Shown here piece after piece: positions 23,289 through 35,400 of a DNA stretch of 64,000 nt. The stretch's first letter is position 1, and the number at the start of each line of letters is the position of its first letter. This DNA comes from Cordia subcordata. Its lineage: Eukaryota > Streptophyta > Magnoliopsida > Boraginales > Cordiaceae. The notes beneath the pieces were generated by a model that was not told where the DNA came from, did not search any database, and worked only from the letters and a program-made list of their open reading frames with translations. The stretch lies in contig JAPTOF010000015.1 in assembly GCA_028554755.1 (NCBI GenBank), positions 992,001-1,056,000 on the forward strand, written 5' to 3'. A program made the position numbers and the translations under genes.

Positions 23289-24061
23289 CATTAGAAAAAC
23301 AACAACCAAAACAATATGCATTGTGGAATCGATATAACAATACGATTTTATCATGGCTTGCTCACTTAATAAAACTAGATTTAGCCAAAGGAACATGCCG
23401 ACGTTGCACAAAAAGTCTGGGAAGATTTCAAAGATCAGTTTTCAAAAACAAAAAAAAATGCACCAACAATCTATCAAATTCAGAAGTCTATCACATCTCT
23501 CTCACAAGGTACCATGACAATTTCAACTTATTTTACAGAATTCAAGGATTTTGGGATGAATTAAAGACAAATAGAATTCATCCCACATCCAACCAAATGA
23601 AGGCACTAATAATCAAATTGAATAAGATTAGATGATGCAATTTCTCGTCGGTCTCAATGACACTTACAGTGGAGTTCGGAACAAAATCCTTATAAAATGC
23701 CGTTACCAAATATTTGTCAAGCCTACTCCCTTGTTAATCAAGAAGAGGCCCAACGATAAGCGAAATTGGGAATTAGAAATTCTTTTCAATCGCTGCCAGA
23801 GTTCATACTTAGTTAAGCAACTAGTTAAATAATTTCAAAAACTAGTATCATGAGCATTGTGGTAGAGAAGGACGTAACAATGATAATTGTCGGGTTTTGA
23901 AATTCTATTGCAATTTTTGCAATAAGAAAGGGTATATTGACGAAAGGTGTAAGTTCAAAGATGGAACATGGGTTCGTAACAGTGCCAGAAACCAAGGCGA
24001 GTGACAAAATCAAAAGTTCCAAATTCGCATGAGATAGAGCAAGCCAAATGTCCCCACAGAT

Positions 24062-25800
24062 TGTTGGATCTAATCTGCAATTACTATTTTCAAGATTAGG
24101 TATCAGATTTTAATTTTAATCCATAATCTATACACGGTAGTGAAACATAGTATAATTAGATGTTATACATGTAAGAATTAACGCAAAATACGTAAATGTA
24201 AATAAGAATGGGTGTAGATATCGTTACCCTTGAAGTGTGATTCAAAAATCGGTTAACTCTTTGTGTCAAATCTTCCTTGAAGTAGCCGCCTTGTGGTTTT
24301 CTTCACTATGATCACTCTTCTAGAACTAGGATACTTAGCTATGTAGTGGACGAACTAAAATAGATGTTAAAATAAGAAAGATGATACTAGTGTGTGTTCT
24401 TGGTGCCAGTGTGTGAAAAATACTGCATACACCCCAAGTAAGAAAATATCAATGAGGCTCATCTTGGGTTATGCTTATCTTGTACTATTTATAGTATTAA
24501 GCTTACTTTAAAAGGATAAGATCTAGGGAATGTAGAAATTCCCTTAATAGTTTTCATTAAACTTTCTAGATAAGGAATATTCCCTTGGATAAAAGGACAC
24601 CCAAATATTCTATGTCACATACTAAATATCTCCAATGTGGTCCTTGCTCATTTAATTAAGATATCTATGAGTTATATTAAGAAGGCTGGGATAATTAAAT
24701 CCCTTATTAACTTCTAAACTCAAATCTTAATTAATCAACCCACATAATAAATTCCTTAATTTTGTATCCAATAGAGAAGTGGCTAGTGAAGAAACCAAAA
24801 TACATAATTACCCTTGGTTCCCAAAATGACCAAAATGCCTTTGCGACCATTTTGGCGACGTAGTTGCCATTTTGACGTCGGTCTACTCTACCAAAAGACC
24901 AAAAGCCATACTCTAAGAATAGTTACTAGTTAAGTAGGAGCACATTACATAAAGTTACCTTTGTCTTTGACCAACCAAGTGAAATGACCAAAATACCCCT
25001 GTATGTATATCCATAGTTAAGGTCTGTCAAATGGCATCATCACCTCCAAGATTACATTTGGAACCTTGGAATTTCTAGTCTAATGAGTGATCACCACCTG
25101 GTCATGGACCTCTTGATCTAAGGAGCAACCTACAAGCCAAATGACTGATATACCCTTGAAGGGTAATATCACTAGATCTAGATTTATGATGACTGATAAG
25201 ACAAATCCAAGGAGGCACATAGACTTTGCTATTGCACGTGTATGTCTTGATTGATAAGAACACAACACCCAATGTACGAGGCATATAATCTTATCATTCA
25301 AGACCTTTCTTCATGGTATATCAAAGTGCTGCAGCTTAACTTTACCAGTTCATCCATATATGCTCAAGATTAAGAGCATTGGTAACTCGGAAGCAGTGAA
25401 TATCTTATCCTCTATATATGATGGTGCAATTCTAGAAGACATACTCGCGGTGGTTCTGTCTAATATGTGACATATGTACTAGAAGCAAAGTTCAGAAAGA
25501 CTTTCCAATGACCTAGGTAGATTACACCTATTGAGAGACTTGCCCACTATAGCCTTATCTCGGTAGAGTGCCCAACACTATCATCTGGCTATGGACATCT
25601 TTATGATATATCCAAAACAAAACTTGGACCTACTGTGCGTCCAACCTTACTGCACACCTAAGTCATTAGACTATGTCATTGGATCTTTACACAATGTATC
25701 ACGCATATATACTAGAGATAATATATATAAGAAGTGTAATGATCAAATATCTAGTTTAATATCCGTGTACAAGTGGTTTTTAGGGCATACAATCCCAACA
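24062..25800 (-). repeat. 3' LTR of C1 (1,739 bp)
   Basis: It begins TGTTGGGATTGTATGCCC at 25800 on the minus strand and ends CCAACA at 24062, so the termini are inverted repeats. It is directly preceded on that strand by a polypurine tract. The same sequence, with differences, makes the solo LTR at 54,238-55,951 and the broken 5' LTR at 29,523-30,101 plus 41,362-41,878. Confidence 0.9.
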
Positions 25801-25815
25801 ATCTCCCACTTGCAC
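25801..25815 (-). other. Polypurine tract of C1
   Basis: GCAAGTGGGAGAT immediately precedes the 3' LTR on the minus strand. It is the expected primer for plus-strand DNA synthesis. Confidence 0.75.
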
Positions 25816-26640
25816 TAAAGATCACTGCCTATGAACCTAACACCTATAGACTTCACATGTGTGGCAAACACACCCTTTAGAAGAGTCTTCATGAATGGGT
25901 CTGCTAGGTTCTCAGCTAAAGCAATCTTCTCTACCACTATGTCACCTCTTTAGATGAACTCCCAAATCAAGTGGTATTTTCTTTTTATATGCTTGCCCCT
26001 ACTGTGATTCCTGGGCTCTTTGCACTGTGTAATAGCAACTGTATTGTCACAGTGCAAAACAATGGGTCTCTGTACAGTCGGGACAACCTCTAGGTTAGTG
26101 AGGAACTTCTTCAACCATATAGCCTACTTCGCAGCCTCAGATTTTGCTATGTACTTTGCTTCTATGGTTGAGTTTGTGATGCATTTTTGCTTTACACTTT
26201 TCCATGAAACTGGACCTCTTAACAAAGTAAAACAAAGCCAGAAGTTGATCTCCTGGAATCTCTGTTTGACTGGAAGTCCGAGTCTGTATAGGCCAATGGT
26301 ACTAGATCATTTGCCTGGTATTCTAGCACATATTCCTTAGGTCTCCGCAGGAACTTGAATATTTGCTTTACCCCAGTCCAGTGATTTGGTCCAGGGCTTG
26401 ACTAATATTTGCTAACCATGCCAACAACATAACAGATATCCCGCTTGGTACATATCATGGCATACATAAGACTTTCAACTTCCGAAGCATAAGAAACCTT
26501 CGTCATCTTCCTAATCTTCTCAAGTGTCCTAAGACATTGGTCCTGAGATAAAATAACTCTATGTCTAGAAAGCAAGAGACCTTTCTTCGAGTTTGCCATG
26601 TTACCTAACCAATATCTTCTCTATGTAAGAAGCTTGGAAT
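25816..26640 (-). pseudogene. C1 RNase H remnant
   Basis: Minus-strand pieces include ASEVESLMYAMICTKRDICYVVG (about 26410-26480) and LHCDNTVAITQCKEPRNHSRGKHI (about 25990-26065), the copia RNase H blocks that end with the catalytic Asp region. Stops and shifts break the frame. Confidence 0.75.
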
Positions 26641-26777
26641 AACATAAGCCTTTTGTTTTTTCGGTCTTGTATAATTTTGATCCCAAGAACATAGCTTGTT
26701 TCTCCCATATCCTTCATGTGGAATTGAGAAGATAACCAAACCTTTATGGATGGAAACATCCCTACATCATTCCCAAT

Positions 26778-27185
26778 TTATAAGATGTCATCCATATATA
26801 GAACTCGGAAAGCCATTGCATTTTTGTTGCTTCTCTTGTATGCACATGGTTCATCAATGTTTTCCTTAAACCCAAAGGACTTTACCTTATGATAAAACTT
26901 GATGTTCCATGCCCTAGATGCTTGGTTAAGCCTATAAATAGACTTCTTAAGCTTGCACACTATATGTTCCTGGCCTACTGTAATGTATTCATGTGGCTGG
27001 GTCATATAAATGGTTTTATCAAGCTCTCCATTAAGAAAAGCTATCTTGACGTCCATTTTCCATATCTCATAGTCATAATGACAAGCGATAGCAAGGAGTA
27101 TCTTGATGGACTTAAGTATGGCTATCAGCAAGAAGGCTTCCTCATAACCGATTCCTTCTTTCTGGGTATAACCCTTAGCTGCCAA
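26778..27185 (-). pseudogene. C1 reverse transcriptase (RVT_2) fragment
   Basis: An open stretch of 135 codons carries KGYTQKEGIGYEEAF, the first catalytic Asp in KMDVKIAFLNGELD, LKKSIYRLNQASRAWN and the YMDDIL catalytic box near its end. These are the fingers and palm blocks of copia RT. The flanking sequence is frameshifted, so the full enzyme is not encoded. Confidence 0.85.
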
Positions 27186-28326
27186 TCTAGCTTTGAAGGT
27201 TTTAACCTTCCCATCAGCTCCTCTCTTTCTCTTGTAGACCCACTTGCACCTTGTGGGCTTTACCCCTCTACAGGCTCTCAGACACCGTTAGAGTACATAG
27301 ACTCTAACTCAGAATCCAGTGTCTTGTGCCACTGGTTAACATCTATGTTGGAAATGGCTTCATCGTAACTAGTAGGATCCTCAACCTGATCCTCTTTGGA
27401 AGTCTCAAAGTACTTCCCATAGTATTTATCAAGTTGCCTCGAAATCCTCCCACTACGATGAGGCTCCAGTATACTAGTAGCAACTGGCTGCTTTTTTTTT
27501 TTTTCCATATTAGTAAGTGCCTCTGGAGACTTATCAGAAATCTCCTCAAGAGTACCTCTAGATTCTGGTGTTTTCTAGATCACTATATCATCCAACAAGT
27601 ATCTAGCATGTGTGCTAATAAGCACTTTCTCCTTTTTGGGATTATAGAAGATCCCACCTCTGGTTCCCTTAGGACACCCAATGAAAGCATCTGGTTCCCT
27701 TAGGATACCTAATGAAAGTATAGTCCTGACCTAGGTTCCAACTTTGTAGTAAAGCTATTGAGCACATAAGCTGGACATCCCTAAATGCATAAATGACTTA
27801 AACTGAGCTTATGCCCCACCCACATCTCTTTAGGTGTCCTAGGTACTGATTTAGATGGTACCAAGTTTAGAATGAACGCTGCCATCTCTAGGGCATACTT
27901 TCAAAAGGATATAGGTACTGATGCATGAGACATCATCGACCTTACCATCTCTAAGAGTTTCTCCTTTTTACGACACCATTCTGCTAGGGAGTCCCTGGTG
28001 CAGTCAACTACACCACAATCTCTTACTGTGTGAGATAATCCCTGAATTCACCCGAAAAGTATTTGCTGCCACGATCAGACCGCATAGTGTTGATATGTTT
28101 ATCTAATATCTAGTTCCCCTTAAGCTTAAACTCCTTGAATTTCTTAAAGGATTCAGACTTGTATCCCAACAGATAAATATAACCATATTTGGAGTAATCA
28201 TTCGTGAACGCAATGAAATATTCATAACCTCTTCGTGTTGATGTACTCATAGAAACGTAATAAAATATTCATAACCTGTACGAGCTGGTGTACTCATAGG
28301 ACCACATACATCAGTATGCAACAATT
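27186..28326 (-). pseudogene. C1 integrase remnant and linker to RT
   Basis: Minus-strand traces include LLHTDVCGPMSTPARTGYEY (about 28265-28325), RSDRGSKYFSGEF (about 28045-28085) and LAEW..EMVRSMM (about 27940-28000), corresponding to the three acidic positions of the integrase core. The linker HRSGRISRQLDKYYG (about 27440) follows, as in other copia elements. A segment of about 50 bp with YEYFI is duplicated in tandem (28215-28262 and 28263-28300). Confidence 0.75.
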
Positions 28327-28773
28327 TCAATACCTTTTAGCCCTCTGTCCACTAGAAGAGAATGACCTTTTGGTCATATTCTCCTTAAGACAGGAAATAC
28401 ACTGAGGTAGATCTTTGAGATCTAATGAGCCAAGAGGCCCATTCTCGACTAACCTTTGAATGTGTTTTTGACTAATATGTCGTAAACATAAATGCGAAAG
28501 ATAAGTACCATTGATTTCAGGAACCTTCCTTTTAAGGGACTTTACTCTTTTAGTGTTATGTGTTGCAACACGAGTAGGATATAAATAGAACAAACCATTA
28601 TGTAATCTACCATAACAAATAAAACTTCCATTTCTATTAATATCAACATCAGAATGGAAACATACTGAAAAACCATCCATCAACAATTGTGAAACAAAAA
28701 CCAAGTTTTTCCGAATGTCTAGGACATAATAAACATTATGCAAAATTAAAACCCTATTACAAGAGAATGACAA
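28327..28773 (-). pseudogene. C1 protease/pre-integrase region
   Basis: 148 open codons begin within the segment after protease: VLILHNVYYVLDIRKNLVFVSQLL is the typical copia block. They continue to HLCLRHISQKHIQRL and CISCLKENMTKRSF, the HHCC zinc-binding domain before integrase. Confidence 0.8.
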
Positions 28774-29522
28774 ATGAACTTGACCAACTGCAACATCCCA
28801 TACGTTTGCTCCTGTGCTGACTCTAAGAGTGAACTTCCTTCTATTCAGCTCCTACATGACCTAAAGCCCAAGCAAAGAATTGCATATATGATTAATGACT
28901 TGTGAATTTACAATCCAAGAATCAATAGAATCAACCACTAAACTGATATTAGCATAGAGTATGAGGGATGTGCCTTTTTGCCTAGAGGCTTGGTACTTAG
29001 GACAGTTCTTCTTCTAGTGGCCTTTCTCACCACACTTAAAGCACTTTTCTTTAGACATACTAACACCTCTTTCTTACTTTGGCCCAAAAATCTTCTTCTT
29101 CTTCTTCTTCTTCTTCTTCTTCTAGTCACACTACTGTTTCCTCTTCATCTTGGGCTTTTTCTTCCCTTTCGGGTAATGCCGAAAAGTGGAAGCCTGAGAG
29201 ACATATGCATGACCTGGAGGTTTCATGATAGCCTTTGCTGCCTGTAGCTTTTTCATCAACTCTGTCAGATTCATGTTCAATTTGCCCATGTTATAATTGA
29301 GCTTGAATTAATTGAACAACTATGGAAAGGTCTCTAAGATCATGTCCACTTGTGACTACTTATCAATGTTTGCACTTTAGGAACTCATCAATACTGAGGC
29401 ACTCTATCATCGTGCGCACATGGTCTCTAGTAGGTGCATATGCCATCCTAGTAGTCATAAGCTCTCTCATAGTAGCTTGCCTAGCAAGCCTGCTCTGATC
29501 AGTAAACATAAGAGACAGTGAG
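28774..29522 (-). pseudogene. C1 gag, C-terminal part with zinc knuckle
   Basis: Minus-strand translation shows KCFKCGEKGH followed by a stop and KKNC near 28995-29045, a CCHC zinc knuckle broken only by one codon. A (CTT)n run (about 29094-29125) codes for polylysine, or polyarginine in the shifted frame, beside it. The front half of gag is missing at the junction 29,522/29,523, where LTR sequence begins directly. Confidence 0.75.
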
Positions 29523-30101
29523 GTCATTTAATTAAGATATCTATGAGTTATATTAAGAAAATCTGAATAATTAAATCCCTTCTTAACTTCTAAACTCAAA
29601 TCTTAATTAAGCAACCCATACAATAAATTTCTCAAATTTGTATCCAATAGAGAAGTGGCTAGTAGAGGAATCAAAAGACATAATTACCCTTAGCTCCCAA
29701 AATGACCAAAATGCCTTTGCCATCATGGCCATTTTGACTTTGGTCTACTTCACCAAATGACCAAAAGCCGCACTCCAAGAATTATTACTAGCTAAGCTAG
29801 AGCTCATTACATGAAGTAACCTCTATCTTTGATCAACCAAGTGAAATAACCAAAATACCCCACTATGTATACTCGTAGTCAAGGTCGGTCAAATAGCACC
29901 ATCATCTCCAAGATTACATCTGGAACCTTGGAATTTCTAGTCTAATTAGTGATCACTACCGAGTCATGGATCTCTTGATCTGGGGAGCAACCTACAAGTC
30001 AAATGACCAATATATCCTTGAAGGATAATATCACTAGATCTAGATTTATGATAACCAACAAGACAAATCCAAAGGGGCACATAGACTTTGTTGTTGCACA
30101 T
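29523..30101 (-). repeat. C1 5' LTR, left segment
   Basis: This segment matches about 24648-25235 of the 3' LTR (for example CATTTAATTAAGATATCTAT, CACCATCATCTCCAAGATTAC). It stops where G1 was inserted. Confidence 0.85.
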
Positions 30102-31083
30102 TGATATGCCCTTGAAGGTGCAAGCCTTAAAAGGTCTCACAAGCGTACAAACCATGCAATATAGGGGTACTAATGCGAGTATCGAACCACAGGGAGGCTA
30201 TTGTTGAAAAGTGAATCCTATGCTTAGTGTCCTAGAAAGGGTTGAAAAGAAAACTTAGACTAAACATATTTTTGGTGTTTTGGATTAACAGGAGCTAGGA
30301 GGGAAATGAAGGGACTACACTATGGATACTAGAAAGGAAAAGTAAGAAGTAAGCTAATCTAGGTGGATTAAACCTATAAGAAGATGTTAAGATGACCTAC
30401 ACTTGTGAACGGGTGATGACCTACACTTATGAATGGGTGATGACCTACACTTGTGAATGGGTGACTTTCTAACTCAATGCTATGGGGTTTGAGATATTGA
30501 CTTACTATACACGACTTCTAATACTAAGCAACTAATTATTGTCCTAATTACACCCTAGGACTCAGTGCGGGTCTGTCCTTAGGCGTGCATACTTAGAGCT
30601 ACGGTGTAGTCCTTATATACCTAAAGCCATAGAAGGGACTAAGGAGTTACTTAGTGTCTTAGAACGATCCCACTCTGGCTCTTAAACCTCCGTCATTCTA
30701 GGGACACTAATGCGGATTGGTATCTAATAGGTGCAGTCCTACATATTCTACGGTAAGGGGTTGTGAATATGACGTCCTATCCATGATGCAAACACAAACA
30801 AGTTTAATTTATGCCATTGGAACATTTAAGCATCAAAATGTAGCAATATTTGAGCATGTATTCACAATAAGGCATGTTAACATTCACATAGGCATGAATT
30901 TAACTAACTGACTTCATATTATCTTTAAACACATAAATAGACATGCATATTCAAAAGATTAGAAGTGTTCTATAGCAAATACAACTCAATCTATATACAT
31001 ACAACTCATTCAAGCATTACATTAAACACTTAGACATGAAATGATATAAAGCTTTTCAAAAATAAGAATAAAGTACATATACA

Positions 31084-31134
<51 letters not shown>

Positions 31135-31967
31135 GTAGATATGCCAATCAAATCCCATAATAAAGAAAACAAAAATCATCTCATTATATAAGTTTAGTCA
31201 CCCTAACCTATCTATTCAACTATATAATAAAGGAGAATGAAAGAGGGTTGAGAAAGCTCCCCTTCCATCCTTGCTTGTTTCTTTACAAACTTGAGTAAAT
31301 CTTCACCAAATGATATTTGAATCCCCCAAAATCAACTTAATTCTAAGTGGGTGTGTGTGTTAGTATGTGTATTAGAGATGGGTGAAAGTAAGGTTTTGTG
31401 TGTGAGAAGTTGGTGTGTGAATGAGAGGCAAAAAAGGGATCAAAATATCCTTAAAATAGGCTAGAAAAGGGTTTAAATAGTGCAATAATTGCGTCTAGTT
31501 GGTGGCCTTAGCTGGTCGACCGGCCTAACCTTGAGGTCTACCGACCCAAAGGGGTTGCTATCTATTTTGGTCGGTCGATTGGCCCTGGAAGGGGGGTCGA
31601 CTAGCCAGGTCAAAAGTTGGCCAATTTCTTTGCATCGTGTCCGTTTTGCTCCAGTTGCCTTTTTCTTCACCTGGTTGCCTTCAAAAGCTCTTTTCATGCT
31701 TCTCCTACATCCTGAACACCTCGAGCTTAACTCAAACATTAATTCTCCATCAATTCAAGTCTTAAAACTTTTCATCTAACTTCACCAAACACAAAAAATA
31801 AGCATGCATTAGTGTAGCGTTTGTCTTTAAACCTAACTATGTATATTTGCTTACGCTTAAGCCTAACTCTAGTATACATACTGTACTAATGCATCTCTTA
31901 AAGTTCAAAACACCTCTTAAACATAGGCAAATAACAACACAAACACACATAAAAACCCAACACATCA
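30102..31967 (-). repeat. 3' LTR of G1 (1,866 bp)
   Basis: Ends read TGATATGCCC at 30102 and CAACACATCA at 31967 on the plus strand (minus-strand LTR TGATGTGTTG...GGGCATATCA). Compared with the 5' LTR it carries a three-fold 24-bp repeat (30391-30462) and lacks about 115 bp around the hairpin motifs seen at 40,000-40,115. A GGTCGACC-rich block lies at about 31510-31612 and a (CATA)n(AT)n run at 31074-31134. Confidence 0.9.
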
Positions 31968-33550
31968 ACACCCCCAAACATTCTGTTTGTTTGTCCCCAA
32001 GCAAGCCTAATCTTAAGTTTATTTCTAAACTCGATGCATAGGGTTATCTAAGAGATTGACTCACTATCAAGGTTAGTTTAAGAAGCATGAAGAAGGCATT
32101 CCTATCATGGCGAGATCCCCAAGTCTCTTTGGATTCTTTTTCTACTCATAAGAGGCCTCAAACCTCACGGCAACCTCTTAAGTAGCCAAATCGCCATAAG
32201 CCTAGGATTCTAACTCACGCACGTGGGTTGTTGATATTTCGCGCCCCCTTGACTAACATGGCCTCCCTAATATGCACAAAACCTTAAAGACAAGATGAGA
32301 GAATATACAAATGTAATGGCTTATAAATGCCTTATTCACATATATACAAAGAGGATAGCTTATGCTAAGTTGACATTGTGTCACTTATGCACTTATTCAC
32401 ATAACTTTTTGGTGCCTTTGGCTTTTCCTCTTTTCCAAATTTTTTTTTCAATTTTTCATCTTCTTGTTCTTTTTGCACCGTTTTTGCCTTTTTCAATTTT
32501 TTTTGGATTTTTCACACTTTGCATTGCATTACAAGAAGAAAAGAAAAAGAAAGGCTGAGGCATATCAAAATGAACCAATCAATGAAGGGGCACTCATATC
32601 AACATCCCTTTTTCTTCACTTTTTCCTACCAAGCCATGAGGTAGCTACAAGGGGCATTCTTAAAGGTCCTCACTCCCCACAACTTTCAAGGGCATTCCCT
32701 CTAAGGCTCGGTTTTCAATCCACTCCATTCACTTCCCTACAATGATTCTCATATTCAACAATCAATTGAGTCAATCACAATAGCCAACACAATGATCAAC
32801 CAAGAAATAAACAACTCTATATGCATCAAAATTTGAAAAATTTTCTCCATTTTTAACCAAATAATGCAATCTACCCTAAGAAAATGTAAAACAATAAGAC
32901 CAAACCATCACACCCCCTAAACCTAAACTTTGCTTGTCCTCAAGCAAATAGAGTAAAGCACATGAACAAAGCAAATCGCATCATAAAGCAAGTAAGGGCA
33001 GTGGGGATGGGGTAGAAACATGGGGAACAAGTAGAGAAAGGATAGAATACAACCTTGCATTGTCTTCGAAGCTTTCGATGCCAATGATAAATCACCATTT
33101 TATTAACCTTGTGACTCATAAACCATCAACACTCACAAAGAAAACAAGGTTAGTAGTATTGCCTATGCAAGCTTGCATTGACATAGGCAATAATAAACAA
33201 CCGTGTATCTTATGGGACAAAGGATCTGGATTAAACATTTTGGTGTGGATGAAAGAAAGAGAAAGAAAACAAAAAGAAAGGAAAATGAAATAAGTGTAAA
33301 CTTGCAAAATTTCAAAATTTAACCTAGGTTGCCTTCTAATAGCACTAACTATCACGCCGTCAGCCAGACGATCATCTTTTCTTCTTCAACCTCCATAGAT
33401 GGGGTCTTGAAGCATTAAAACTTTTGCACGAGCCATGCTAGGATCATATGCATACTTCAGGTGTTGCCCGTTCACTGTCATCTCTCAGCTATCCTTTAAA
33501 TCCTTGATCTTGACCGCTCTGAAAGGTAGGCAACCAAAACTTCATATAGA
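31968..33550 (-). other. G1 3' non-coding domain and polypurine tract
   Basis: The plus strand reads ACACCCCCAAACA at 31968, a polypurine tract (TGTTTGGGGGTGT) on the minus strand next to the 3' LTR. The next 1.5 kb has no pol similarity. It contains a T-rich tract (about 32400-32520, A-rich on the element strand) and conserved blocks such as AGGTAGCTACAAG and CTAAACCTAAACTTTGCTTG. These recur in G2, G3 and G4. Confidence 0.7.
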
Positions 33551-33555
33551 CCATC

Positions 33556-34700
33556 CTATTTTGACTTGAGCTTACCTAGAAAGAGCTTTAAACGTGAGTT
33601 AAACGACCAAACTTTATTGGAGGTAGAGAATGATTTCTTAAAAATGTGTTTATCATGAAATCTCTTCATCCTATCTTTATAAAGCTTGGTGTTCTCATAT
33701 GCCTTAAATCTAAGCTTTTCTAACTCCGCTAGGTCTAGCTTCCTTTTCTTACTTGCTCTTGCCAAATTGAAGTTTAAGGCCTTGATGACCCTATAAGCCC
33801 TATGCTCAAGTTCTACGACAAGTAACAAGCTTTTCCATAGACCAATCTATGCGGAGACATTCCAATAGGAGTCTTAAAAGTGGTACGGTGGGCCAAAAAG
33901 CATCATTCAACCTAATAGACTAATTTCTCCTATCGGGTCTAACCGTTTTCTCTAAAATGTGCTTGATCTCTCTGTTGGACACCTCTACTTGTCTACCAGT
34001 TTGCGGATGGTAAGGAGCAGCAACCTTATAGGTAACCGAATATCTCCTCAACAAGGCCTCTAAAGTCCTATGGCAAAAATGCAAACCCCCATCACTAATC
34101 AAGACCCTAGGGACTCCAAATCTGGAGAAAATGTTCTCCTTAATGAATTTCACCACTATCCTATGGTCTTTAGTGTGTGTAGGGATAGCCTCTACCCATT
34201 TGGACACATAGTCGACGGCCACTAAAATGTATTGGTACCTAAAGAAAGGTGGAAATAGACACATGAAATCTATACCCCAAACATCAAATAACTCACATGG
34301 AATAATAAGGGATAAAGGCATCATGTTTTCCCCTAGAAATGAACCCGGATTGTTGATATCTAAGACGTTTTTTGCAATACTCTTGGGCATCCCTAAAGAG
34401 AGTGGGCCAAAAGAATCCACTTTGCAAGAGCTTCGTGGTAGTTTTCTTATGCTAAAATGACCTCTACACCCTTTGTCGTGACACAAACTTGTCCTCAGGC
34501 ACACACTGGCGAATCACTTGATCTGCACATACTTTGAAAAGATAGGGATCCTCCTAAAAGAAATGTCTCACTTGTGCTAGGAACCTATCTCTTTCTCTCT
34601 TGTCCCAATGAGAGGGAAAATGCACACCTTGTGGCAAGATAATTTACAATGTGAGCAAACCATGATGTGTGATGAGAGATGGCAAACGATTGCTCATCAG
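33556..34700 (-). pseudogene. G1 integrase
   Basis: The open piece 34504-33920 contains an HHCC remnant (CHDKGCRGHFS), then GIDFMCLFP with the first Asp, VAVDYVSKWVEA, LISDGGLHF with the second Asp, YHPQTGRQVEVSNREIKHILE with the catalytic Glu. The C-terminal domain (ELEHRAYRVIKALNF, LDLAELEKLRFKAYEN) follows at 33828-33556 after a break. All three catalytic acids are therefore still present although the frame is split. Confidence 0.88.
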
Positions 34701-34749
34701 GGAATGAATCACAAAAAGGAGATGGATTACTAGAAGACTCACTAACAAG

Positions 34750-35400
34750 ACGGGAAAGGTGATTCGCTGCTAAATTCTCGTTGCCCTTTTTATCCTAGAT
34801 TTCATTGTCAACCTCTTAAAGAAGGAGCAACCACTTAATCAAGCAGGGCTTAGATTCTTTTTAGCTAACAAATACCTTTATGCCGTGTGATCGTTGTAGA
34901 CAATCATTTTGGACCCTCAGATGTATGACTTAAACTTGTCGAGGGAGAAGACAACTACTAAAAGCTCTTTTCCTATGGTGGTATAGTTCTTTTGGGCTTC
35001 ATTAAGAGTCTTACTAACATAATACACTACATAGGGTAGCTTGTCTTGCCGTTCTATTGCATAATTAGATGTATCACCTATAACCTCAAATGCGAGACTA
35101 TAGTTCGGTGGTTAGGTGATCAGGGATATAGACAATAAGGATTTAAGCCTATTAAAATCTCCAATACACTCATAATCAAATCCAAAGGAAACATGTTATG
35201 CTCAAAGCCTAGATAAGGGATGCGATATATTGGTAAAATCTTTATTGAACCTACGGTAGAATCTTGAATGCCCTAGAAAAGATCTAACATCCTTAACACA
35301 CTTAGGGATAGACAGCTTCTCAATCAATTCTACCTTAGCTGGGTCAACTTGAATTCCATTAGATGAGACTACATGACCCAAAACTATCCCTTGCCCTGAA
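34750..35400 (-). pseudogene. G1 RNase H
   Basis: The minus strand gives YYVSKTLNEAQKNYTTIGKELL, VVVFSLDKFKSYI and MIVYNDHTA near 34860-35050, matching plant gypsy RNase H; the usual TDH is NDH here. The frame has several stops. Confidence 0.75.

Larger units (their letters stand above)
22103..24056 (+). pseudogene. gag of old Ty1/copia element C0, interrupted and frameshifted
   Basis: The frame opens MADQTQLATMVNQSQQNT at 22103. After frameshifts it shows DPSNPYYVHPSN (about 22188) and ALVAKNENGFING (about 22301-22337), conserved near the N-terminus of copia gag. The SINE and MITE insertions follow. It resumes at 23289 with YALWNRYNNTILSWLAHLIKLD, FWDELKT and MQFLVGLNDTYSGVRNKIL, the typical gag (UBN2-type) core. 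A zinc-knuckle remnant CNFCNKKGYIDERC near 23910-23950 has Tyr in place of His. Many stops and shifts show it is long dead. C1 cuts it at 24,061. Confidence 0.75.

Noticed and set aside
26889..27368. 159-codon plus-strand open frame
   Set aside because: It is antisense to C1 reverse transcriptase, which has the recognisable motifs on the minus strand.
29094..29125. (CTT)n run considered as a possible CRISPR-like or regulatory array
   Set aside because: It is a simple trinucleotide repeat inside the gag linker of C1 and codes for polylysine or polyarginine.
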